This document shows, piece after piece, positions 25,447 through 35,943 of a DNA stretch of 57,283 nt. Origin of the DNA: Bacteroidia bacterium (GTDB taxonomy: Bacteria > Bacteroidota > Bacteroidia > Bacteroidales > GWA2-32-17); contig JACREQ010000035.1 of the NCBI GenBank assembly GCA_016218155.1, positions 1 through 57,283 on the forward strand, in the 5' to 3' direction. Every line of letters begins with the position of its first letter. Position 1 is the stretch's first letter. The position numbers were made by a program, and so were the translations under genes. Below the pieces are notes generated by a model that did no database searches, had not been told where the DNA came from, and was given only the letters and a program-made list of their open reading frames with translations.

Positions 25447-28400
25447 GGATTCTGAGAAAAAGGTTCTGATTTAAAATTGTATTCTGTTTCCTGGATAGTT
25501 TTTACTCCCTTAGTCGTTTCTTTCAGTTTTCGTATAAGCTTTCCTTCTGCATTATACTGGTAAAAAAGTCCAAAATGCTGGTCATCAAAAATGCAAAGCA
25601 CATTCTTTGTTGCAACATCGTATACATATGCCTTTACAACAGCATCGGAAGGCTGAAAACGAATGTCGTCAACACGGATAGTTGTAGTACCCTGCGGGAA
25701 AATATATCCTAAACAGATGTAAGCAGCAATAGTACTATCATACGAAGAAATACTGCCATCAAACAAAGCCCAGTCACCCACACGGGCAACATATTTTAGG
25801 TAACTAAAGGTTTCAACATCTGTCGTTGCTGAATCCCTGACTTCGACCTTAAGTTTATTATAAAACAAATCCTGATGATTTGTTCCTAAATAAACCCATG
25901 TCTTAAAAAGTAATCCCTTTTGGGCTATTTTTGAGGAGACAGGAGCATAAGAAAGGATTTTTGAATCATTTCCAGAATTCAATATAAGGCAACTTCGCCC
26001 TGCATGACCCAAAGTACTGTCAATATCAACATATGATTCTATGGGAGTTCCGTCTTCAAGAAAATCATTGGAACCATCTTCATAAATATTTTCAAAACTT
26101 TCAAAGTAAGAACCTTCATATGTGGAATTTGTTGCAACAAGGTAAGGAAATGAACGGTTATAGCCATATTTGGCGATTGATTTAATTCCCAAAATATTCT
26201 CTTCAACTATTTCGTTCCCATCCGGTGTGTAAGATTTAATTCTAGTGAGAGGCAACCAATTATTCAAATTGTTAGCAGATGGCGATGTCCAATTAAATAG
26301 TTCCATTTTATATACACCCGAACCATATGAATACGCTGTGTCTTGAATAGACACCGATGTTCTATATGAATAATCGGCATCTTTTCTCCATTTACCAAGT
26401 ATACCCTTTTCATAATCGTTTCTTCCGGTTAATAATGGATAATATATACTCTCATTATAAGTCCATAGATCAGAGAAAGTACTTGCTTGTGAAGAAATAG
26501 TGTTATTTACATAAATTTTTGGTGATGTGTTGTTACAGAATTGTAAGTTGGTTACATATTGTGGAGCAGGTTGGAAAGGAAGGTTAGAATAGTATACCAA
26601 TTGCATGTTAGTTGTATCAATCGCAAAGGTTCCTATATTACCACTGGGTTCATAAAGTTCAATAGTTGTACTTAACACTCCACCGTTATTTACTTCAAAA
26701 GATAATATTGGACTACTCATACTTAAAACAGCTCTAAAATGGTCATCAATCCCACACCCGCTTGTGAATGGATTTGCAATACTGTCAAGTATTGAAGGTG
26801 ATAGGTCTGAAAAGTATAAAGTACCAATTCCTGTTGTATTAAGGGCATCTGATAATTCATCCCTATAATCCAAAATATCAGTATATGTTGTATCTGTCTC
26901 AATATCATCTTCACCGTATGTTGTAAAAGTTCCAGCCATTTCATTTAATTTGTTATTACACCCACTTCTGATAACTTCTAATTCTACATTAACCTCATTA
27001 CCCAATACCAGAGGGTCAGAATAATATACAGGCAATAGACCTACATAATTTCCACTCACTGAATTAATATTGAAGATTGCCCTCTTGTTCATATCGTTTT
27101 TATCAGTCAGAAGAACAATATCTCCTTTTTGCAATTGCTTGATTCTTCTACCTTTTTCCGATGTGTCAGTGACACTCACTAAAACATGTTCAGGACTTTC
27201 ATAATAAGTTATTTCAATACCTGTAGTGTTGTAAATTTTAAGACGCTCATTTGTTGCTTTTTGCTTGAAATTCGCATACGGAAATGAAGCTGGAATATTA
27301 TATGTTTTCATTTCACCGTTATGGGAAACACCTTTTAATTCTTTGTCGTTATATGCATCTGTAGTTTTTACAACAAGAGGCTTACCTGTTTCAGGACTGA
27401 ATGCCAGATTTTCTGATACGATATTCATCCCATCCCTATAGATTTTAATTTTCTTCACAACTGCCGGATATGATATAACCTTTGTTATTGCATGAGTATA
27501 AAGTTCCGATTCAGTATATGTGATGGTTGGTTTTAGTGAAAAATACACAAGTGGAATAACACCCGCAAGACCTACATCAGCATCGAATTCTAAAGAAATA
27601 TTATCATTTTCATCCCGTGTTTCCCTTGTTTCAATCACAGTTTCCATTTCTTTTCCCAATGGCATTTTTGACAAATTATCCCAACCACCTGGAAGCATTA
27701 CTTTTTTCAAATCCTGAATGGAGGTTAATACCGGTAATTTATCGCCCGGATTGAAATACTCGAATTCTTCACCAGACATTTTTACACGAGAAGCATTCTC
27801 AGTATTTGTTGTTGTATTAAAAGAATAGTTTCCTGCATATACAGTTGTCCCTTTTGGCTGTCCATGCATATTGTTCATTTTAAACAAGAATCCTTGTGTT
27901 AACCACATATTATCAATTATTCTGTTTATATAGCCTAATGTTAAAGGCAGGTAATCGGTTTTTTTACAACCGCCACTCAGGGTTGTTTTTGAAGCTATAA
28001 AAGGAAAATCTCTACATGTATTAAATTCTTTTATTGAAAATCCTGGAGATGTCCTTTTATTGTGAATACTATTTACAACTACACGACCATATCCAACAGA
28101 CGGGCCGGGTAATAATCCTTCACCTAAAGGCCCTTCAGACTGTTTTCTGTCCCGACCCGAAATAATCCTTTCCAAATCCGGTTGATCTGGTCTTTCTATT
28201 GCCTGCACAAGTGCGTTTTCTTCACGCATCCCCCCAGGCTCATTTGTTGCTACACCACTACTACGCCATTTTCTTTTAGCTGCATCCCAGTACTTATATG
28301 TATAATCGCTACCAAATAAAACCGGTTCTCCACCAGAAATTCCTTCATCATATAACAATAGTCTTTTTACTCTTATTCCGCCTCCCTTTTTATCTCCGAT

Positions 28401-31400
28401 ATATGGAATCTTAAAATAAGAGTCATCATTTGAAATATGTTTGCAAACTAAACTTGCATCAACTTCTGAAAAACTCGCCCCTAAGCTCATTAACCTTTCT
28501 GCAATATCTAATGCTCCGTTCGAGGAGAAAATTCCATTACCACAATCACAATTTCCAGAAATTTTTATATCACCAACTCTTTCTTTTTTAACATAATCTT
28601 CGCAAACCTGTTCAGGTAAATTGTATTTATTCGAGTCCTTTGTTTTTAATTCGATATAAACCATTCCTGAACCTACATCTAACTTTGCTTCTTTAATATA
28701 CACATATCCATCTATGTACTCGTTGTTGCAAACAGTTGGGTTTAAATCAGGATTATTTGATCCGATTAACTTATAAAGAAACTTGAAGAAAATCCGTTTA
28801 TTCGGATCTCGATAATTTCTATTAATAGCATCAGCCACTTCTTGTAATTCAGATGAAGAATAATCATAATCTGATAAATCAAGAAAATATTTAGTAGAAT
28901 TTGCTGTTTCTGTAATATGATCTATTGATGCCATTACATGAGCATCCTTATCCTGAACATAGCAATAATCATCCTGTTCATATTGTACGTGGATTTCACC
29001 ACCTGATGGTAGTTGTATCTTTTTTAATTGCCATGCAGCTGGATCAAAAGTCGTGTCCTGAATCTGAGAAAGCCATGGTCTGAGATTATTAAACCTATCC
29101 TGACCATTAGTCCTGTAATTTCCCCAGGGATCAAGATTGTAAATACTGTAATTAGGATTTTGTTCAGAGGATGAAAATTGTCCATAATTTGCGAATGAAC
29201 TATATTCATCAGGGTAGTTTGTTGTGGGATATTCATAGAAAAATTCATAAGGACTGATTCTGGCATTATAAATTCCTTTATAATCGAACCATATTTTACG
29301 TAGTGAAAGTTTCCCTTTATTTGAGTTTCCACTTACACTTGTATTTCCGGTATTGTTAACTACATTTCCACACAGTGAGTAATCATATGAAAAATTTACA
29401 ACTTTTATTAATTCAAGCCCCCCATTCTTTTTAGCATATAGTTCTATTTTATCAAGTTTTTTTAGTTTTTCATTTACATTTTTAGTAGTATCAAAACTTG
29501 ATGCGTTTCTTACGTTAGGTGAAGCACCTAATCCATCTTCACGAAATGAAGTAATAAATTTGGCAAGATGTGTTTTTGTCTCAATTTCCTTTAAGTAATA
29601 TATTTCCTTTTCGCCTCCACTTAATGATAACAAATCATCTTTAGGATCAGAAAAAATACCTCTGTTGTAATACATTCCATTATAAGGTGTACGCCAATCG
29701 TACCAACCACTACCGTGCTCTTTATCATAAGACCCATAAAGACTATCATACTCAAATCTGGTATATCCACCGAAATCATCATCTGATGGGCCGTTATTTG
29801 TTCTGTCAATGTAATCTGGGGTTGTGATTGATGTAAGTAAGTATGCAGTTGCATAAGGTGTTGTAAAACTTTCTCCAACTTTTGATTTCATCGGAGTTGT
29901 TATGTCATGATATAATATGTAATAATCATTACTTGTAATCTGTGCTGAGGCAGGATTTATTCCATACGACATGCTTTTTTCATTTCTGGCATATACAGGT
30001 AAACCATAGGTATAACTATTTCCATCTGCGTTTACAATCTGATATTCTCCGATTTGTTCTTTTATCCCATTTGTATTTCTGTTAATACAGGAATTTATTT
30101 TTGAGTCTTTACAATATGCCCGATAACGACAGGTATCATTGCTGAATATCATTTCTTCAAGCATTTCGCTATTGGTTGAAAAACCAATATAGGATGATCT
30201 TCCCGAACGAGGGTTATTTTTAAGTTTAATGATGTCTTGACCAACAACAGGTTCGTATGCTTTTAAGCCAGGTATATTATTCGAACTACTCAGGTTTGCA
30301 GTTACCAAATTATCATCATTTGCATAATCAACATATCCTCCTAAATCGTTATTAAATCGAAAGAATAAGGGTTCGTTAAATCCTGTTGAACCCAATGAAC
30401 TAAAGCTCAGATTATTTTTCCAGGGAGCTACACTAAGAATCTGTTGTCCAAATTGTAATTCAGCACCACCACCGTTATCCAGACCAAGTTCAATTTCTAC
30501 TCCCACTGTATATAGATTAGTAGTACTACTTACTGAATTAGGTCTGAAATTTCCAGTTTGACCCAAATAGGCTCTAAAACCACCCTGAACATCTTCGCCT
30601 GTTACTGAATACATATCAGCATCACTAATTGGAATACCTATAAACACATCTCTTTTATTGTATGAGGAACCTTTTTCTGTATGATAATCCATTACCGAAC
30701 TACCATTAGTTGCATTTGATGTATATAAATAACCGTATGCGTTATGTGTCTCACTGGGGTTACTTGCCTGATAAGAGAAATTACCCCATATATCTCCGCT
30801 TAATCCTATTTGAGCAGGAACAGGAGTCCCTTGTAAACCAAGATCAATAGTCCAGTTGTTACCACTATATCCTGAAACTGAAGTGGGTCTTTCTGTAGTA
30901 TTAAAATAATGGGCAGTATACATATTACCCATTCCTGCAACAGGACCGGCAAATGTTTGTAATGTTGAACCTTTACTATCTTTATATTTACCAGTATTTG
31001 GTTTTGGGTTATTTTCCTTTGGGACACCATTTTTTTTGTTTTCTTTATATGTATCCACCTTTTTTTTAATTTCTGAAGAACTTTCTTCATTTTTTTCTTT
31101 ACAATAATTTAAAGCAGCAGCAGGGTTTATCGCTGCCGAAAAGCTTTTTTCGCCGTCGTCAACATGAAAACCAAGACTCACAACTCCATTAAAAAGATTT
31201 ACACCTGCACCCCATGAATATCCAAAGCCTTTATAATTGTTATACCGGATACTCCCATTTGCCCCCAGTCCGGCATCAATACTAAAAAACTCTATATTCA
31301 CAGCACCCCCTATAGCAGCTGTCATACTGGGATCAGATTGATTCCAAAAGGTAACAGGTGCTCCTTTCCAATCATCAGGGTATCCTCTTTTATTCCTGCT

Positions 31401-31703
31401 AATTGATCCGGGATTTAATGTCCAGCCATATCCAACCCAAGAAGCCTCTTCTTCAGGAGTTGCACCACTATGATAGGATAATGAAAGAGCATACCCTGCA
31501 TCATTAGGGCCAGGAATTTCTATTACAGGAAGGTTGTAAGTTAAATCACCCGAAAATTCACTTACCATATTTGTAGTAGCAACTGGCTCAAAACTTGAAA
31601 ATTCCGGTTGGCTTGGTCCGCTTGTCAATGCAAGGAACGATCCTCCAATGGATAATAAGATTAGCCCACGAATAACATGAGCAGCTGGCTTGGGGATTTT
31701 CAT
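25443..31703 (-). CDS. TcB/SpvB-like giant exported protein
   Basis: A 2086-residue protein with a signal peptide (1-28). The N-terminus resembles the SpvB/TcB family: GDLTYNLPVIEIPGPNDAGY, then LSLSYHSGATPEEE and YGWTLNPGSISRNKRG, the characteristic 'smooth, symmetric, well-formed' opening of the shell. The long middle is beta-rich with few recognisable repeats. A jelly-roll, carbohydrate-binding-like module lies at about 1870-2015, and a lone YD-like repeat at the end (FGLFYQYNAEGKLIRKL). In Tc toxins TcB and TcC close together into a cocoon around the toxin; this protein and the Rhs gene downstream may be the two halves. It is preceded by a lipoprotein and followed by the LolA-like gene, both with four-base overlaps. 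Confidence 0.8.
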   Translation of the reverse strand: MKIPKPAAHVIRGLILLSIGGSFLALTSGPSQPEFSSFEPVATTNMVSEFSGDLTYNLPVIEIPGPNDAGYALSLSYHSGATPEEEASWVGYGWTLNPGSISRNKRGYPDDWKGAPVTFWNQSDPSMTAAIGGAVNIEFFSIDAGLGANGSIRYNNYKGFGYSWGAGVNLFNGVVSLGFHVDDGEKSFSAAINPAAALNYCKEKNEESSSEIKKKVDTYKENKKNGVPKENNPKPNTGKYKDSKGSTLQTFAGPVAGMGNMYTAHYFNTTERPTSVSGYSGNNWTIDLGLQGTPVPAQIGLSGDIWGNFSYQASNPSETHNAYGYLYTSNATNGSSVMDYHTEKGSSYNKRDVFIGIPISDADMYSVTGEDVQGGFRAYLGQTGNFRPNSVSSTTNLYTVGVEIELGLDNGGGAELQFGQQILSVAPWKNNLSFSSLGSTGFNEPLFFRFNNDLGGYVDYANDDNLVTANLSSSNNIPGLKAYEPVVGQDIIKLKNNPRSGRSSYIGFSTNSEMLEEMIFSNDTCRYRAYCKDSKINSCINRNTNGIKEQIGEYQIVNADGNSYTYGLPVYARNEKSMSYGINPASAQITSNDYYILYHDITTPMKSKVGESFTTPYATAYLLTSITTPDYIDRTNNGPSDDDFGGYTRFEYDSLYGSYDKEHGSGWYDWRTPYNGMYYNRGIFSDPKDDLLSLSGGEKEIYYLKEIETKTHLAKFITSFREDGLGASPNVRNASSFDTTKNVNEKLKKLDKIELYAKKNGGLELIKVVNFSYDYSLCGNVVNNTGNTSVSGNSNKGKLSLRKIWFDYKGIYNARISPYEFFYEYPTTNYPDEYSSFANYGQFSSSEQNPNYSIYNLDPWGNYRTNGQDRFNNLRPWLSQIQDTTFDPAAWQLKKIQLPSGGEIHVQYEQDDYCYVQDKDAHVMASIDHITETANSTKYFLDLSDYDYSSSELQEVADAINRNYRDPNKRIFFKFLYKLIGSNNPDLNPTVCNNEYIDGYVYIKEAKLDVGSGMVYIELKTKDSNKYNLPEQVCEDYVKKERVGDIKISGNCDCGNGIFSSNGALDIAERLMSLGASFSEVDASLVCKHISNDDSYFKIPYIGDKKGGGIRVKRLLLYDEGISGGEPVLFGSDYTYKYWDAAKRKWRSSGVATNEPGGMREENALVQAIERPDQPDLERIISGRDRKQSEGPLGEGLLPGPSVGYGRVVVNSIHNKRTSPGFSIKEFNTCRDFPFIASKTTLSGGCKKTDYLPLTLGYINRIIDNMWLTQGFLFKMNNMHGQPKGTTVYAGNYSFNTTTNTENASRVKMSGEEFEYFNPGDKLPVLTSIQDLKKVMLPGGWDNLSKMPLGKEMETVIETRETRDENDNISLEFDADVGLAGVIPLVYFSLKPTITYTESELYTHAITKVISYPAVVKKIKIYRDGMNIVSENLAFSPETGKPLVVKTTDAYNDKELKGVSHNGEMKTYNIPASFPYANFKQKATNERLKIYNTTGIEITYYESPEHVLVSVTDTSEKGRRIKQLQKGDIVLLTDKNDMNKRAIFNINSVSGNYVGLLPVYYSDPLVLGNEVNVELEVIRSGCNNKLNEMAGTFTTYGEDDIETDTTYTDILDYRDELSDALNTTGIGTLYFSDLSPSILDSIANPFTSGCGIDDHFRAVLSMSSPILSFEVNNGGVLSTTIELYEPSGNIGTFAIDTTNMQLVYYSNLPFQPAPQYVTNLQFCNNTSPKIYVNNTISSQASTFSDLWTYNESIYYPLLTGRNDYEKGILGKWRKDADYSYRTSVSIQDTAYSYGSGVYKMELFNWTSPSANNLNNWLPLTRIKSYTPDGNEIVEENILGIKSIAKYGYNRSFPYLVATNSTYEGSYFESFENIYEDGSNDFLEDGTPIESYVDIDSTLGHAGRSCLILNSGNDSKILSYAPVSSKIAQKGLLFKTWVYLGTNHQDLFYNKLKVEVRDSATTDVETFSYLKYVARVGDWALFDGSISSYDSTIAAYICLGYIFPQGTTTIRVDDIRFQPSDAVVKAYVYDVATKNVLCIFDDQHFGLFYQYNAEGKLIRKLKETTKGVKTIQETEYNFKSEPFSQNP

Positions 31704-32371
31704 ATGCTAATTTGATTTTTTAATTTGTTTTGTAATGGCTTTCTGTTAATCTGATTTCGCAAAAAGATAAAGTGATGTATCCCAGTACCAAAAATTTTAT
31801 CTTCGTAAATAACATCTAATGTATCTGAACTGTAGAATTCTTTCTGAGAAAGGGATTCAGGAGCAAATACAAAAATAAAATCACGGTCAGGCTTAAGTCC
31901 GTATATGTTTTCATAATTATATAAAACGGGCTTTGATATTAAATTTCCTGTTTTAAGTTTTATTTGTTCAGACATATTAAAACTCAGAAGCTGTACTCTT
32001 TCTTTAAACTCATTAAGGTCTTTTACCCCATTCATAAAAAGATCTGTTTTTTCCTGAAGTTCATTGTTAGGCCCAATAGTAAGCATGATGGTTAAACAAC
32101 TATCGTAAATAGAAAAAAGACTATCTGTATTTTTAAGATCAATTGTTTTGTCCTTTAAATCTTTTAAAACCAAATAATCTGAAGGCAGATACCTTGCCTG
32201 ATAAACGATTCCCCAGACCCTTCTTTCTTTTATATAGCCATTATCAGGATCATTTATCCATGATAGGTACTCGTTGTATGTTTCTGGATCAGATTTCTTA
32301 CATCCAGAAAAAACAAAAGAAGCAACTATGCAGATTACAAAAACTAATGGTATATAATTACTTTTTCTCAT
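31700..32371 (-). CDS. Lipoprotein of unknown function
   Basis: I start at ATG 32371 (MRKSNYIPLVFVICI...); an earlier in-frame ATG at 32389 is also possible. The lipobox VFSGC at residue 24 followed by KKS predicts an acylated lipoprotein. The mature part is about 200 residues, mainly helical, without a family I recognise. It overlaps the TcB-like gene by four bases and the Skp-like gene by 14 bases. The position suggests an envelope-bound helper of the giant proteins. Confidence 0.65.
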   Translation of the reverse strand: MRKSNYIPLVFVICIVASFVFSGCKKSDPETYNEYLSWINDPDNGYIKERRVWGIVYQARYLPSDYLVLKDLKDKTIDLKNTDSLFSIYDSCLTIMLTIGPNNELQEKTDLFMNGVKDLNEFKERVQLLSFNMSEQIKLKTGNLISKPVLYNYENIYGLKPDRDFIFVFAPESLSQKEFYSSDTLDVIYEDKIFGTGIHHFIFLRNQINRKPLQNKLKNQISI

Positions 32372-32900
32372 CTCCTTTATAATGGTCATTTAGAAGTTTC
32401 AAAATAGGGTCGGTTATATCAATTACCTTTGTTCCATATAATATACTCCCAGATAAAGTTGTACCCAGTATTAGGTCATAATCGTGTTGTTCTCCATAAT
32501 CATAAATAAAACTATTGACCTGATTAAGTACTCCTTCCAGTGCTTTGCTTTCTTCCTGTTGACTCATTGATTCAATAGCCTGGCTATATTTTTGAATATC
32601 CATTTGTTTTTGCGTTAACTCTTCGTTTAAAGAAGATTTTTCATTTGGGCTTTTAACCAATTTAAAATTCTCTTGCACTTTGTTGAATTCAGTGATTAAC
32701 GAATCCAAATTTGATTGCATTCCTGTGATTTTTTCCTTATAACTATATTGTGCATCTTTTGTTCCTGCATAACCCATAATTAACTCCTGTGAACGCACAT
32801 AACCAATTTTGGGTCGTGTATACCAATAAATAAACACAGATACTCCAATAGAAGTTAATATTGCTATACTGAAAGTTATGATGCTTCGTTTTAATTCCAT
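32358..32900 (-). CDS. Skp/OmpH-like periplasmic protein with N-terminal anchor
   Basis: A 180-residue protein with an uncleaved-looking membrane segment (about 10-28), a strand IGYVRSQELIMGY, a long heptad-rich helical middle (about 55-130, MQSNLDSLITEFNKVQENF) and a C-terminal strand pair (YDLILGTTLSGSILYG). This is the order of Skp/OmpH chaperones, which form trimers with helical arms that hold unfolded outer-membrane proteins. Here the retained anchor would fix it to the inner membrane. Sitting in an operon of giant exported proteins, it may help them across the periplasm. Confidence 0.75.
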   Translation of the reverse strand: MELKRSIITFSIAILTSIGVSVFIYWYTRPKIGYVRSQELIMGYAGTKDAQYSYKEKITGMQSNLDSLITEFNKVQENFKLVKSPNEKSSLNEELTQKQMDIQKYSQAIESMSQQEESKALEGVLNQVNSFIYDYGEQHDYDLILGTTLSGSILYGTKVIDITDPILKLLNDHYKGDEKK

Positions 32901-32938
32901 TTTATTTTGTTTTTAAATTCTAAGATTTTATTTAACAT

Positions 32939-35900
32939 TTAATACTGAACAAGAAAATATCCTTCAAAAGTCAACCCGTCAGCTGTAATAAGGTATCTGT
33001 ATTGCCCTACAGGAACAAGTGTACCGGAATACTTGCCATCCCAACCTTTGGTATAGTCTGTTGTACTATATAATTCAGTATTCTCAACATTATATACATT
33101 AAATTCAAAATCACTAATATATTCTGCCCCTTCAATATTCATAATATCATACCTTCCATCATTATCGGGAGTCAATAATGTTCCATATTGTAAAACAGGA
33201 TAAATGGTATTATTTACAACAGATAAAGAACTATCTCCATCAGTAAAAGCTATTTCATTCATGAGAATTTTAAAGTAACTGCTATCCATTGATAATGTAT
33301 CATATTGACTTCCATTCCATACTAGCCACTGTGGAACCTTAGGGGTATAAGTAGTGTCCATAACAAATATTATAGTAGAAGTATCAGTCATAGTGCTATC
33401 ATAAAAATGCAGCTTAAATTCTTCCGTATTCCCCGGTAAAATTCTGTCAATCCAATAATTTGAGACAGTACCATTATTGCACGTGTCAGAAATCCCGCCA
33501 CCATTAATTATATAGGTATAAGTTGAGTCCAAAAGCGTTGTGTTTACTCCCAGGCATGGCATATTTCCAAAAGAAACTTTTACATCTTTAAAGTACGCAT
33601 TTTGATTATATAGCCCTACATCGGCAATAAGCTCATCACTCATATTAGTAGAAATTGAATATAATTGAACTGAATTTTTATAAAAATAAATGTATCCACC
33701 TGAACGAAGTATCTTAAATTCATCACCTACTGTATAACTCGTAGATCTTCCAACTGTGCCGTTAACCTGATAAGAATAATTTCCTGAACTAAACCTGAAA
33801 GCATAATAAATACTATCCATCTGGGCTTTATTTTGCTTGTTAAATCCAAGAATACGGGTTACACTTGAGTAATTATTTTCACTCACTTTGTAATATATAT
33901 ACCCTTCTTCATTTGCTTTGAGAATATTCCTTGAAACTCCACCTGCATCCCAAGCTGAGGAATTATAAGTTTTGATAATTGAATCTCCACTGAATTCAGC
34001 CTTTACAAGTTCTGTCCAAAGAACTTCTCCAGGAATATTTACGGAAAGCACATAATTGGAGTCTAAAAAATCAGTAACTGTAACATCGTATTTTCCAATC
34101 CATAAATTCTCTAAACTACTTGTCGTATCACCTGTTTCCCAACTATATAAATATGGCGGAATTCCCTGAGAAGGATTTAAAGAAATACTCCCCAGCGTAC
34201 TGTCATTCTGGCTTATGCCCACAACCGTATAATTCACCGTTAATGGTGGAATATAGTTAACACAAAATTTTGGAACTGCTGTCTTCTTCCATCGATCAGA
34301 AGAGCCCATATATAAATATCGGTATGAAGTTTCTGTAGCTAGTTTATACAACATCCCATTATTAGTCCAGGTTCCACTATGCCAATTTTTAACAAATGAA
34401 GTAATATCAACTTTGAAGTTCTCAGTATTTGTTGTTGCCGCTGGGATTGAAACATAATCGGTTGTTGAATAATAATTATTAATGCTATCCCATGTTATTC
34501 CGTTCTCTGTCCAACCCAATGTAACACGATTTAAAGTACTTTGACTATTACTTGTACTATGTCTAATCCAGGCAGCAGTTGAATCATACCAATTTAAATA
34601 AAACTCAGCATTGCGAATTGTTGATTGACTAGGAATACCAGACAAATTAAGTTGAACAATACTTCTGATTTTATAAGCATATCCGCTAACTGTCCCTGCT
34701 TCTGCATTAAAAAAAGGATGTGTCCCAAAATTCGAAGAAGCCCAACTTGCATCATTTACTTTCCATTTTAAAAATGCGTCTTTATCTGGATTAAAATACT
34801 TGTTCTTAATATATGGGATATAATATTCTACAATTAGTTTTGGGCGTTCCTGTGTGGCAGACGTATCACTTGAAGCAAAAATTAAGGCTCCTGTTGATGC
34901 CTCAGACTGTTTAACCAACAACAAACCATTATTGCTTTCCTTAAGATTAATCCAGTTTTGTGTTACTGTTTTTACATCTATATTGTAATCCTGAGTAGAA
35001 GAAGAGGATTGAGATAATGATATCTGGTTATTTGTTGTTGTAGAAGGACAATTTGACCACGTTACTGAATTTTCAGACCACGCTTGTGAAAGTACTTGTA
35101 AATATGATGGGTTTGTTCCTGAATGATTTACTCCCTGTAAAATCAAAGTAGCGGTTTTAATTTTTGCTTCTGAAGAAATATTAGATAAATCAAATTTTAT
35201 TAAGGAACGTTTTTTCGTTGTCCCTGCCAAACTTGCTTCAATATATTTACTACTTCCGTAATTTGTGGTTGTTTGAGAGGAGTTAATTAAAGCATCTATA
35301 TCTGGATAAAGAGTATCTCTTTGAACTACTACTGAACTCAGCGAATAACTTATTTCCAGTTTTGGCTTTTTTGATGAATTGCCATTATCGCTTGAACCAA
35401 ATTCAAGCCCGTTTGCAGATCCTGTTTCGCTTATTTGTCGTAATAAAAAGCCATAATTGTATTCTGAGCTATCGTATCCAACCCATTTCATAACAAAGTC
35501 TGTAATATCAATATAGTAATTAGCCGTTGAATCACCAGTATTTGCAGGCATCGTTATTTGGTCGGTTGACGAAACAGTAGGTTGATTTGTCCATGTCACA
35601 GTATTTTCAACCCAAGACTGTGTAATTCTTTGAACATATGATGAATTTGAACTTCCATTATGATCTATTCCATACAGTGTTAATCTTGCATAATTTATAA
35701 CTGCATTTGAAGGCAAACTAGATAAATCAAATTTCATTAAGGCCCTGACTATATCAGTAGAACTTGTGTAACGAGCGATAAATGTTACATCTGAACCATA
35801 ATTAGTTGACGAGTTAAGCTTTTTAACGTTTGCATCAATATCTGGATAAATAGTGATTTTATATTGTGCTTTTCCCATCATGGTAAAGGAAAAAAACATT

Positions 35901-35941
35901 ACAATCAGTGATAGATATTTCATTGCATTCATGTTATTCAC
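32939..35941 (-). CDS. T9SS-exported DNRLRE-repeat adhesin-like protein (type B sorting domain)
   Basis: A 1000-residue protein with a signal peptide (ending MMGKAQ). Three DNRLRE/disaggregatase-related modules of about 170 residues follow (28-200, 208-375, 380-562; each has YPDIDA-like openings and a SWxENxxTW block, e.g. QSWVENTVTW, QAWSENSVTW, LGWTENGITW). Next come a SprB-like repeat (about 565-640: GIPPYLYSWETGDTTSS, GKYDVTVTD), a lectin-like region (about 645-800) and a C-terminal CHU_C/T9SS type B domain (about 910-1000: LTPDNDGRYDIMNIEG, PVGQYRYLI). It should be exposed on the cell surface. It starts 2 bases after the preceding gene and is 38 bases before the Skp-like gene. Confidence 0.85.
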   Translation of the reverse strand: MNNMNAMKYLSLIVMFFSFTMMGKAQYKITIYPDIDANVKKLNSSTNYGSDVTFIARYTSSTDIVRALMKFDLSSLPSNAVINYARLTLYGIDHNGSSNSSYVQRITQSWVENTVTWTNQPTVSSTDQITMPANTGDSTANYYIDITDFVMKWVGYDSSEYNYGFLLRQISETGSANGLEFGSSDNGNSSKKPKLEISYSLSSVVVQRDTLYPDIDALINSSQTTTNYGSSKYIEASLAGTTKKRSLIKFDLSNISSEAKIKTATLILQGVNHSGTNPSYLQVLSQAWSENSVTWSNCPSTTTNNQISLSQSSSSTQDYNIDVKTVTQNWINLKESNNGLLLVKQSEASTGALIFASSDTSATQERPKLIVEYYIPYIKNKYFNPDKDAFLKWKVNDASWASSNFGTHPFFNAEAGTVSGYAYKIRSIVQLNLSGIPSQSTIRNAEFYLNWYDSTAAWIRHSTSNSQSTLNRVTLGWTENGITWDSINNYYSTTDYVSIPAATTNTENFKVDITSFVKNWHSGTWTNNGMLYKLATETSYRYLYMGSSDRWKKTAVPKFCVNYIPPLTVNYTVVGISQNDSTLGSISLNPSQGIPPYLYSWETGDTTSSLENLWIGKYDVTVTDFLDSNYVLSVNIPGEVLWTELVKAEFSGDSIIKTYNSSAWDAGGVSRNILKANEEGYIYYKVSENNYSSVTRILGFNKQNKAQMDSIYYAFRFSSGNYSYQVNGTVGRSTSYTVGDEFKILRSGGYIYFYKNSVQLYSISTNMSDELIADVGLYNQNAYFKDVKVSFGNMPCLGVNTTLLDSTYTYIINGGGISDTCNNGTVSNYWIDRILPGNTEEFKLHFYDSTMTDTSTIIFVMDTTYTPKVPQWLVWNGSQYDTLSMDSSYFKILMNEIAFTDGDSSLSVVNNTIYPVLQYGTLLTPDNDGRYDIMNIEGAEYISDFEFNVYNVENTELYSTTDYTKGWDGKYSGTLVPVGQYRYLITADGLTFEGYFLVQY

Positions 35942-35943
35942 AA

